From assembly GCA_033807695.1 (NCBI GenBank), contig CM066306.1, positions 4,092,001 to 4,156,000 on the forward strand: a DNA stretch of 64,000 nucleotides, given 5' to 3'. This stretch comes from Daedaleopsis sinensis (Eukaryota > Basidiomycota > Agaricomycetes > Polyporales > Polyporaceae). Positions within the stretch are counted from its first letter, which is position 1; each line of letters opens with the position of its first letter. Both the position numbers and the translations under genes were made by a program. This document shows positions 49,801 to 59,578 of the stretch, one piece after another. The notes under the pieces were generated by a model. It was not told the DNA's origin. It worked only from the letters and a program-made list of their open reading frames with translations, and made no database searches.

Positions 49801-52800
49801 CGCCGTGCGCTGACCTCCATCGCTTCCTTTCAGGCGCAACACTCGATCTCACACTCGAGATGTGTCGCGACCGGAGCACTCGCGAAGGTGCGTCCCTGCC
49901 GTGCCATGCGCTTGATCGCCTCCCCGGACGCTGACGAACCACTTGCTCAGGTCCCCGTGTACAGTCCCGAACGCGAGCGCATGGGAAATGCGCGCCGCCA
50001 TCGTGGACGGTCCCCCTCCGCCCTGCAGTCTCCGCAGGACGTGTCCATCTCCGACGGCTGCCGGCGTAGACCAACTGTCGGCGCGCTGGAGGTCCCCGCT
50101 CGCGGCGCTACAGGTTTCCGAGTGCGCACCTCCCGCCCCGATGCACAAGGCCGGTACGTACCCCTTACCGAATGCGTCGCATCCCAGCTAACGAGCGATT
50201 CAACATCTAGATACTTATGTGCGGCGCCAGTCTCCCGTCGAGGGAGACTCTCGCTCACATCTCCGAGTCGATCCCGGCACGGCACCGTCGTCCGCCCGTT
50301 CTCCTGTCGAACTCGCACGCGCACAGTCGTCTCGGACGGCACTCGGCGACGGGCGTGCGCCCCGAGTCGCGCGACGATGTCCCATTGAGTAAATACGTAT
50401 ATTGTTCCCGTACCTGTGTCCTTACATCCTGTACGTACCATACTCCGCCGCCGTCCCCGGGCCCGCCGCCGACTAGCTCCCCGCCGGCTCCGCACGTAGA
50501 GTAGACACCTACGCCCCCCCAGCCCGTCTGTCTCTCTCGCCACTCGCACGGGCGGCCGGCGCGGCTGCGAGACGAGGAGACCGCCGTGCGGCGTGGGCCC
50601 TGCGACCGTCGGGATTCGGGAGCCCGCCGGCGGACGGCGACGCGTGCCCGCGGCCTGCTACGTGCCCGCTGACTCCCCGACGCGCAGCGACTGTGCACTC
50701 GCGGCGGCGGCGGCCCCCGTGTGCGGTCGGATTCGGGAGCCCGCTGGCGGACGGCGACGCGTGCGCCCGCCCGCTGACGTCCCGACCCACAAAGGGGATC
50801 TCTCCGAGCGTTCGCGGGCGCGCAGCGGCGAGCCTCCGTGTACGGCCGGATCCCGACCTACGACACGGATCCCGCACACGGCGGCGGCGCGCCCGAGACG
50901 CGAGACGCGAGACGCGAGACGGCTGGCGGGGGTCGGGGGTCGGGGACGGCGCGGCGCGGCGCACGTGTCCGGACGTGCTGCGGGCTGCAAGTCGTGTACT
51001 GCGTGCAGCGTGAGTAGCAGACGGAATAGAGTGTTTTTGGGGGGGTGTGCGCACCTTTTCGCCGCGTACGCGACGGCTCCGCGTCCAGGCTCCGCGGGGA
51101 CGGCCGCCCCGTGCACGCAGAGCGTGCGTGCGATGTGTGAGTGGGTTCCAGGGGCGCGGCGAGGCGTGGTTCGTGAGTTCGTGAGTCCGGCCTTGGCGCT
51201 GTGCTGCCCGCCCGCGCGAACGTCGTGTTCCGCGTCCGCCACGGCCCGGACGGGCTCGGAGTCGTGTGTACAGTGCTCGTGTGGAGTGTCTGTGGCGGGG
51301 ATGGGCGCACCCCGCGGGAGGAACCGGCTGTATCGTGAGTTGGCTTCGACCGGGTTCGGAGGTGCGCATGGGGCCGATTTTCAAAAGTCGTTGTCCGGAC
51401 TTGCGAACGCATCGGATGAAGCCTACATAGTCAGCGTACACTTGCTGTGTAGTTTGCGCGCCGCGGCGTGTTGTAGTTCAGACGGGAGAGGGTGCTCACC
51501 TTGAGTGCACTTGAAATCGCTGTGAAAGCGATTTCTGCGACCTCGTCGGATCGGGGCAAGAGTGGACGCGTTCGACGCGGAACGTGCAGCGCATTCTGTG
51601 ACACTGTGTTAGCACGCGAACGGATGAGAGACGAATGAGACATTCCGGAGTTTCTGACGTACCGCGCAGAGATCCGGGGGTGGGCGCAAAGAGCGGCGGC
51701 GGGGAACGTCGCCACGCATCGTCCGAGAGTCGTTCAGGGTGTTATTGAGTGGAGCATGGCTGTTCCGGCCGGATGGGAGAGAGGGGGTGGTGGAAGAGTC
51801 GGACGGGAGGGGACGGGATCCACGATTTTGAGTCGAAATCGAAAGTCGTCGGATCGTCGCGCAAACTGGGGGGCTGTCGGAGACTGTTCGCGACAGGCGT
51901 TTCGTCACGGTTTGCCTGTGGAGGAAGAGCGGGAGCGAGGGTAGGGCGAGATTTTGTCGGCGGCCGGACAATGTTCGGGCGGTGGGTGAACGCACTGTCT
52001 ATGTGTCGCGGCGAGACGGATATTTCCGGGTTCGGGCAGACGGTGGCTATCGAGTGCAGCTGGACTCGCGCTGATCCGTTGCGGGACGGGAGAGATATGT
52101 GGAAAGGAGTGCGGCGGGGATGGTCGGCGCAGTGTCTGCCGTAGGTGAAGAGCGCGGCAATGCGCGGCGAGAAAGCGCATATGTCCCGATTCTGGCGGCC
52201 GGTAGCTATTGAGCGCAGCTGGATTCGAGTTGGGAGACGGGCGAGATATGGACAGGGGGACAGAGACGGTCGACGGGGCCGAGGGCGAACGCCGCGTCGA
52301 TATGCGGCAGAGTGGCGGATATGTCCATGTTCGGGCTGTCGGTAGCTATCGCATGCAGCTGTATTCGCGCCGATCGGTGGGGAGACGGGCGAGATATGTG
52401 GGGATGTCTGCCAAGGGGACGGAGATGTGGCGTGTGCGGCGCAGGTCAGACGGACACAAGAGTCGGATTCTGAGTGTGGATGAGTATGAGGGAGCGGAAG
52501 AGTGTGCAGAAGCACTGAAGCACTCAGTACTCAAGTACTCACCGGGGAGGGAGATGAGAGACGAGAGGGTGGCGTAAATGCCAAGGGACGCTGCATGGAG
52601 AGCGAGCGCGCGCAGCGCATATGCAATGCGGGGGTAAGTACGACAAATTTAGTATGCATTTGAAGAAAGCGTACGTCCTAATCAAGAGAACACTCCGCAG
52701 CCACTTGGTTCATGTACTCAGCGTCCACCAAGCCAGTCCGAAGACGACCGGACGACGAGCTGCGACGAGATCCGGTCAACGAAGGCTGCAGTGGAGCGAG

Positions 52801-53710
52801 TGACGTCACGCGAAATGAGGGGTGTCCCTAACAGGAGTCGCTTGCAGCCGCTTCCCTCCCACATTAATCATGACAATATGTCCATCTGTTATTCCAGCCG
52901 CAGCTCTTAAGTATTCTCCTTATACTCCTTTCCTCCTCCCACCACGACGTGACCCCCGACCCTCCTTCCGACCCCGTCCACTACGGCGACCAGTCGACGA
53001 TAGCCATGGTCGCCTTCTGGAAGTCTGACGGCGTCCAGTACCGCCCTCTCCTTTCAGCTCCCCGCTCTCTCTCCGCAAAATTCTTCGTCCTCGTCGCCGT
53101 CGTCTCCCTCATCTACCTCGCCCAGTTCATCATCCCCTACGACCTCCCCGCCTTCAGCCTCTCCTCCCGACCACGCGGTACCTGCCCACCCAAGTCATGG
53201 GCGAACGGGAAGTGGGTTCCCAAGCCCCCGCCGACAAACCGCACCGACTTCAGCACCCCCTCTGACGCATTCGAGTTCCTCGGTCTCGAAGGCTGCGCGA
53301 GCACCCGCGAGATATTCTGGCATCTCGCCGCCGACAACGAGAGGTTGTGGGACAGGTTTCCTGGCGTTTCCTCGTGGAGATGGCAGCCGCCTTCGGACTG
53401 TGAGGTGCACGACCTCGCGCCAGAGCTGCTTGTCAGGGATCTCATCGAACAAGGTGGTTGGCTCCTCATTGGAGGTGAGTTCTTCTCTGCCAGATCTCGC
53501 ATACCGCCTCGCCCCGGTCGTTGCATATCATGATGGTCGACGGCTTCGATCTTCGTCGGCGTACATCGCTTTCACACCCCTTTCGGCCCCCTCCCCCACA
53601 AGCACAAATAAACCAATGCTACTCGCATCTACTGTGACGCACCGCATCCGTAATCTCACCAAGCGCAATTCAATAGAATTCAATGCCCCTCGGACCCGCG
53701 ACTAACTTCC
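42973..53710 (+). repeat. Array unit E (10,738 bp)
   Basis: Near 50.2-51.0 kb it carries the same sequence type as unit A (7645-8088 equals 50255-50698), unlike B-D. Its right part matches unit D. Several local substitutions, for example near 45.9-46.1 kb, are private to this unit. Confidence 0.95.
49129..50392 (+). other. Equivalent spliced region, unit E
   Basis: Exon 3 lacks 6 bp present in A-D (AGCCTG), which is in frame. Joining exons as in unit A, with GC donors for two introns, gives an open frame to TAA at 50390-50392, including TLDLTLEMCRDRSTRE and SPVEGDSRSHLRVDP. The ninth exon is 4 nt shorter than in A, so the tenth exon is read in a different frame from unit A. At most one of the two C-termini can be original. 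Confidence 0.35.
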
Positions 53711-55044
53711 GGGCTTCCGAGATTAGAATACGTAGGGCCCTCCGGGCAGACCTGGACACGATTGGTCCACTCTGAATTCTAGTCACATAACTAGTAACTT
53801 GAGATTCGGGAAGTTCGAAGGCGCCGCGCCTTGGGCAGGCTTTGCCAGCCCTCGGCCAGCGGCGCCGCCGAACTTCCCTCGACTCCCGCCCGCTCCTACA
53901 TACCTGGGCTCATTGCAATGGTCTTCCAGTTCCTCTCGAACAGTCCGTCATACAGGACTCGGAAATACCTTCGCCTTGTTTTCAAAACCTGTACACTTTG
54001 ATCGTGTCCAGGAACATACGCTAACAATGCTCTTGCAGATTCCGTCACGGAGAACCACTTCTTCTCTCTCTCATGCCTGCTATACCCGCACGTCCGTGCT
54101 ACGCCGAACTACATCGAACACCCCAACTTCGATCGCGCATGGCCGCAGCATCTCTACCTCAACCCGTCTTCTCCTCTCGTGAACAGCATTTACTTCCCCC
54201 CCGGATTCGACATCGAGAAGACGCCGCTGGTCACCTTCCGCCGCGTAGATCTCCTCATGGAACAGCCGCAGCTCGACGCGCTCTACCACTCCCTCCACCG
54301 CAAGTCCAAGTACGTCTCCGCCGACCAGAGCCTCTTCAGCGACGAGGGCGTGTGGAACCTCCCGCCCGCGGAGTACGTGAAGATCCTCACGTCCCCGCTC
54401 CCCGAGGGCAACTACGCGACGCTCGTGGTCAGCACGGGCGGCCACTGGACGACGAGCCTCTTTGCGGGCCTCAAGGACCCGAAGAAGTTCAACGAGGGCA
54501 TCCAGAACGTCATTGACTTCTTCCAGGAGGCCATGCACGCGTGGGCGCAGGAGGTGCAGCGCCTGCTCGACGACGCGGAGAAGGCGGAGCAGCGCAGGCA
54601 GGTAGAGGGCGAGACGCGGCGCCAGCGCGCGCCGCGGCAGGTGCTCGCGCGAGCGTACCTCCCCGGGCACGAGGACTGCCACAACTTCAGGGAGCCCGCG
54701 ACGAAGTACACGCCCGGGCCGAACGGGTGGTACAACTGGAACCAGATCGGGGACTTCAACCGCGCGTTCGAGGTGCGTCTCTTCTATCTACCTCCCCTCG
54801 CGTCATTCTGGATCCCGTAGCGCGGGCTGACATTGTGATGTTCGTGTGGCGGCAGGGCGTGCTGTCCTCGCGCAGGTACCCCGACATCCACTTCCTGCCG
54901 ATCGACCGGCCCGCGCTGCTGCGCCCGGACGCGCACTCGGCTGGAGACTGCTTGCACATCATGACCGGCGCGGGCGTGCTCGAAGGCTGGACGCACTACA
55001 TCTGGCACTACGTCACCGTCGAGCTGCCTGGCCGGGTGCGGTGA
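53006..55044 (+). CDS. Full-length PC-esterase (GDSL/SGNH acyl-esterase, Pmr5/Cas1p-like), membrane anchored
   Basis: Exons 53006-53474, 54039-54772 and 54856-55044 encode 463 aa. Residues 1-26 are cytosolic, a membrane anchor spans about 27-45 (FFVLVAVVSLIYLAQFII), and the rest is probably lumenal or secreted. Family motifs are in order: GDS in LIGDSVTEN, formed across the exon 1/2 junction; the middle block VVSTGGHW; and DCLH followed by GWTHYIWHY near the C-terminus, supplying Asp and His of the triad. Relatives (plant TBL proteins, fungal Cas1p) transfer or remove O-acetyl groups on polysaccharides; the substrate here is unknown. I chose ATG 53006 because the upstream extension opens only with GTG and precedes the membrane anchor by an unlikely tail. 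Intron 1 is 564 nt, intron 2 is 83 nt with a CTGAC branch point. This is the only copy in the window with all motifs. Confidence 0.85.
53711..54594 (+). repeat. Partial array unit F, right edge of array
   Basis: Holds the 3' part of the esterase intron and most of exon 2. After the shared codons for AEKAEQR, copies A-E lack a 12-bp stretch seen here, share a further dozen bases, and then diverge completely. This is therefore the array edge and the probable original duplication breakpoint. Confidence 0.9.
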
Positions 55045-56487
55045 AAGCGCACGAGTGCAAGGGCCCTGGAGAGACAGGGACGCGGACTTGGGGGATTGGG
55101 GGAGGCGCGGGCAGGCGTGCTCACTACTTGGGCGTTGGTGAAGTCGTCTGCGTCAGTGATTTGCTACATGCGCATGCTATATCTACCGACACACTACTTA
55201 CAGGGATCGTCATTACGGACAACTAATAGTACTCGAGCTCTGCGGCATCGAGAGGATGTCGCAGCTTGTGAATGGGCTCTGGTTCGCAGATCTGGACCTT
55301 GCGGATCTTGCTACCCCCGAACTAGCGAACTTCTAGTATCACTCATAGTCGATGGGCGTACGTTCTTGTGTACCTAGCACGTACTCAGCCTTCTGTGGCA
55401 GGCAGCACGTACGTATGTACGCAAGAGTACGGTGCTTGAGGGTGCTTGTGACGTAACTTCCGTGACCTGGTGTGACTCAGTAAGTTCAGGCGGAGACATC
55501 TCGAAGCTCTCTTCTCCAGCTGCCATCACCCTCGAGCTCTCGTCAGACCGCAAAAGTCTCCGAAGACCACGCAGATCTGGACTGAGAGATCACGAGAGAG
55601 TCGTGCAGTCGCTGGCACGGGAGCTAGCTCATCCAGCTTCGGCCACAGCCTTTGGCCCGGGAATTGCTTTGGAATCTGACGTAGTCGATGTTCAATCCAG
55701 AAAGTTGTGACTTCGACGCGTGGCGCGTTGAGAAATCTTGGAGGACACGTCGTACACATGACCGCAAATACCGGGCCTCAGGCAGCGGCTGCAACCTGGC
55801 TGCAACACCCAAAACTATAGCTAAGATGGTAGGGTGGCACTTGGAGACGCCGAAATTGATTCTCTCCACCTCCTCCTTCTCCTCCTCCCAGAACTATCCT
55901 AAGGCGTTCTCCAGGCGCTCTCTCTTCTTCTTGTTTCCCTCCCAAGTGACGAGCACACGAGCTTTGAACATAACGTATCTCCGCCCAGGGTTTGATCGGT
56001 GATCATTACTAGTAGGTATTACCACAGTGTACTACTATGCCACAGATTCAACAACAACTACTCCTGTCGAAGCTTTCCCCTTGGATGCATTGTGAGTGAC
56101 AAGTGACAGTACTCCGAGTCGTGGTTGTAGCTTACAATACCGGCCACGGCCCCTCAGGCCTCAGGCCTCGCTAGCTACACATGATTCACGTTACTGACTC
56201 GGATACTTAACTGGATAGCGGGCGTCAAGCGGGCGTTACCCCTCGAGTCTCGGTCTCTGACCTGAACCACCACCATCGGACGCGTCGGCGGTGTTACTTT
56301 CGAGCTCGCAGAGCACGGTGAGTGAGTTTTTGCTGAACTGCTGATTTTGGGGTACCCCGCGTGTGCACGAGCATTCGCATATAATCACGTCTACCAGGGG
56401 GAAACTCTTATTCTCATCCGTTGTCAGCCTGCTTGATAGTGGAGTCGACACTGATCATTTCTTCTGAAGAGCCTAGGTTTCGTCACA
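55045..56487. other. Intergenic DNA between esterase and hydrolase
   Basis: ORFs on both strands are short and have no family features. Small repeats such as CCTCAGGCCTCAGGCCTCG (56153-56171) occur. The right end, just before 56488, would hold the promoter of the hydrolase gene; I see no clear TATA box. Confidence 0.5.
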
Positions 56488-58362
56488 ATGAGCAAGGAGG
56501 TATCCACAAGTAACCCTGTGTCCGAGCGGGTCCTGCTTTCTCATGCCATGAACACCGGCCATGATGTTGTCGTATCGCGTCGCACGTCGAAGATTGGCGT
56601 TGTCGCCGTCGTCCTGTTCTTAGGACTCCACACTACCCTTCTGCACAAACCTATAATTCCGGTAGAGAACGGAAGCTCTCTCGACGACTTCGACTGGGAG
56701 GCTGTAAGCGATCTCCGCATTCTGCATCGTATGCAAGGTATTCAAACACATTGCGGTGGCAGCTCCAGCCATCGAGAACCCTCGTGTGGACGCCGTGCTA
56801 CTCCGCACAGAGATGTGCACGGCTTCTCCTGCCTCTGGACTACGACTTCCCTGATGGACCGACCACGGCCATCGCGATACGCATGATCCCCGCGATCGAC
56901 ACGGACAACTACCGCGGCACGATTTTCCTCAATCCGGGCGGACCCGGGGCCTCCGGCGTGGATTTGATTGACCGCAGGGGGCAGAGCATCTCCCGGATCG
57001 TCGGGCCCTCCTTCGACGTCCTCAGCTTCGACCCGCGTGGGATTGGGCGGACGACGCCGGCTGCAATGTGCTTTGACTCGGACTCGCAGAGCAAAATCTA
57101 GCTGACGCAAGGCGGACATCAGTTCATGAACGACAGTGCGGAGGCTTTGGGCATCTACCGCGCGAGGGCTCGGATGCTCGCGGAGCGGTGTGAGGACCGA
57201 CTCGGGGGAGAGTGGGGGATCGGGCGACATGCCAGCACGCCAAATGTTGCGCAGGATATGCTAGAGATGTCCCGCATGCTCGGCCAGGAGCAGATACAAT
57301 ACTGGGGATTCGTAAGTTGTCTATGATGACATCGTCGCATGGATGTTTCTGACAGTCACGACGACCTACAGAGCTATGGGACGATCCTTGGGCAGTACTT
57401 CGCAAGCATGTACCCGGACAAAATCAAACGCCTCGTGCTGGACGGGGTCGCCGATGCGGAACTCACCTACCACAATGCTACCATTGACACCGACTGCATC
57501 AACATCGAGGACATCGCCGACTTCTTCACGTTCTGCCACCAGGCCGGTCCGGATAAGTGTCCCATCTATGACTCGAGCCCCGCCAAGATCCGCGAGCGGT
57601 ATCTCCGCATCTTGAACCAGGTCAAGGAGCACCCCGTCCCTGTGCCACTCTCAGACCCGCCTGTGGTCATCACCTACAAAGCACTCGTCACCCAGTTCTT
57701 CTCAGCAACATATGTCCCGTACCTCCGCTTCGACGGCATCGCGCAGACCATCCGCGCCATCGAGACCAATAACCAGACCGCACTAGCCGCACTCGCATCC
57801 CAGATCGTCGACCCCGCCGAATGCCAGTGCGACCCCAAGGACGGTCCGCCGCCCCCCTTGCTCACCGTCGCCGCCTTTTCCGTCGTCGAGTGCGGGGACG
57901 TCGGCCGGGGCCCGTTCGACCCCGTCGCGTTCGCAGCGCTCTACGGGACGCTCGCCGAGCGCTCCCCGCTCTTCGCCCCGCTCTGGGCCGAGTCGTACGT
58001 GCAGTGCTCGGAGTGGACGCTGCGCCCGAAGCGGCGCTGGACGCGCCCCCTCGCCGCCGCGCGCACGTCACACCCGCTCCTGATCGTCTCGACGCGCTAC
58101 GACCCCGTCACGCCGCTCGTGCAGGCGCGCGCGGTCGCGCGCCGGTTCGGGGGCGCGGGGCTGCTGACCCAGGAGTCGTACGGGCACTGCTCGAACTACG
58201 CGCCGTCGCTGTGCACTGCACGGCACATCCGCGCGTATTTTGTGAACGGGACGCTCCCGGAGGAGGGCGCGACGTGCGTTGACGGCTGAGGACGAGGAGC
58301 TGTTGGAGGCGATGCGCGAGCTGGCAGAAATCGGGAGGATGCCTGTATTTCCGCGGTGGTGA
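56488..58362 (+). pseudogene. TAP-type alpha/beta hydrolase (peptidase S33-like), broken by a stop and a frameshift
   Basis: Exons 56488-56703, 56763-57311 and 57372-58289 join in phase. There is a membrane anchor near residues 36-52 (IGVVAVVLFLGL) and an oxyanion block NPGGPGASGVD. Ser256 lies in GFSYG across the second splice site, Asp499 in RYDPVTP and His527 in GHCS. The C-terminal CSEW block fits the TAP-like C-terminal domain of fungal secreted or anchored aminopeptidases and esterases. Codon 185 is TAG (57099-57101) in an otherwise continuous frame, at a place where relatives commonly have Trp, so TGG to TAG is likely. The frame ends early at 58289, while the +1 frame downstream gives LTAEDEELLEAMRELAEIG up to a stop at 58362, resembling the usual C-terminus. 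Both defects suggest a recent pseudogene. Intron sizes are 59 and 60 nt. Confidence 0.8.
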
Positions 58363-59521
58363 GGAAGGTCCTGGTCGCAACAGTATACCGTTTGTGAGTG
58401 GTCGATATGGCTTCTATCTTGTCTACCACACGTGAACTCATTGGTATCTAACGTTTCAGATGGAGAGGTGCGAGCTTGTGGCATTGCAATCAGTATTTAT
58501 CTCCTTCTTCTGATTGTATTGTCAAATACTGCACAGGTCGGGACTCAGCTTTACTCCGCGTAGGCTTTGCTGCAAGGAATGCTGTTGATGATTTATTCGA
58601 GGAGTGAGTAAGAGCCCAGTGCGCACCATTGACACTTCTCTGCCGTATCAGAGCGGTGTGTATGCTAAGCCATCTGGCAATCATAGGGTGCCCATGCTCC
58701 CCTAGCCGTGAGTGCTGTCGGAGAGCTATAATCGGGCGTACAGGTTAGCTGTCAACTTGGCTCAGGTTCCTATCTTCCTTGTTTCCTCGCCATACTGACA
58801 CGGCTGTCAGCGTTGTCTCAGCTTGAACCGGAACCTTGTTGCACTGCGTACGTCCACATCTATATATAGATCACATTGTTGCGGACATTTACCAGTGTAT
58901 TTCTTCTACTAGCGGGCAAGGTTACATAGACAGGGGATTGCCTCAAGGCCGCTTGCTTTTACTCGCTGACCATCTCATTTCGATGTATGTTTCAAGACGG
59001 TGGTGAGTAATGGTGTTCTACTTCGGTGCAAAATCATGAATCCGCGCGTAAAGCCTGCTACGACGCTCATGTGGTACTTGTCAAAAGCCGAAGGTCGATG
59101 GCGCTTCTTCAGCGCATAATTCTGCCCATCTGACCGCGATACAAAACAACCCTAGTTTGACGACTCGACTCAACCTTGTACCTGAATAGGTCGGAGAACC
59201 GAGGTGATCCTACTTAGCTCCGACTTTGTTCGGTACTATCATCATCTGACAGTTTGGTAACAGCTACATTTTGAGGCGCAATTCACAGCCTTGACATCCA
59301 CTCTCCTGTCAGTGTGTGCGGCGTGGGAGTCGCATCGCAATAAGCATGAGGCGACGCCGAGAACCTCGTCGCGGGCTGTTCATCCTTTATGTATATCATC
59401 CAGCGACTGATACCTCTCTCTTTCTCCATCGCCCTATCCGCTTCTTTGTCTCCTATTTCTCACTAGAGCAGGCAAGACCTATACCCGCCTCTCCTCCAGC
59501 ATCGAGCACCGGCGTAACACA
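58363..59521. other. Intergenic DNA and HET-gene upstream region
   Basis: I see no gene in this stretch. TATATATAGATC at 58861-58872 is TATA-like but lies 700 bp before the HET start. The last 200 bp contain pyrimidine-rich words (CTCTCTCTTTCTCC, 59413-59426), consistent with the transcription start of the next gene. Confidence 0.45.
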
Positions 59522-59576
59522 GTAAGTCTCAACCACATTCAATCGTCGCTAGCTCATTTACTAACATAGCTAACAG
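59522..59576 (+). promoter_or_regulatory. Probable 5'-UTR intron of the HET gene
   Basis: Donor GTAAGTCTC at 59522, branch point CTAAC at 59561, acceptor TAACAG ending at 59576, 55 nt long. The ATG follows two bases later. The upstream exon does not join in frame to the HET ORF, so this intron would lie in the leader. Confidence 0.55.
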
Positions 59577-59578
59577 CG

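Larger units (their letters stand above)
1..54594. repeat. Tandem array of ~10.6-kb units (A-E plus partial F)
   Basis: The same sequence restarts at 1, 11121, 21755, 32320, 42973 and 53711, always head to tail and in the same order of landmarks: esterase intron hairpin, esterase exon 2, 30-bp minisatellite, spliced-looking region, GC-rich repeats, esterase promoter and exon 1. Units are near-identical by eye, with scattered substitutions and small indels. Homology of the last copy with the others ends at about 54594, inside esterase exon 2, where only copy F continues into the genuine 3' end. The simplest reading is a tandem duplication whose breakpoint joined esterase exon 2 to a site about 9.5 kb upstream of the gene, followed by unequal crossing over. 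The left end is outside the window. Confidence 0.97.

Noticed and set aside
1..54594. rDNA, centromeric satellite or LTR-retrotransposon explanation of the array
   Set aside because: No rRNA-like sequence, the unit is far longer and more complex than satellites, and there are no LTRs, primer-binding sites, reverse transcriptase or integrase motifs.
57067..57120. A possible intron that would remove the in-frame TAG of the hydrolase
   Set aside because: The only candidate (GTGCTTTGAC... to ATCAG) shifts the frame and meets a new stop at once, so the nonsense codon stands.
59316..59525. 69-codon ORF upstream of the HET gene
   Set aside because: It ends in the 5'-UTR intron donor, does not join in frame to the HET ORF and has no features.
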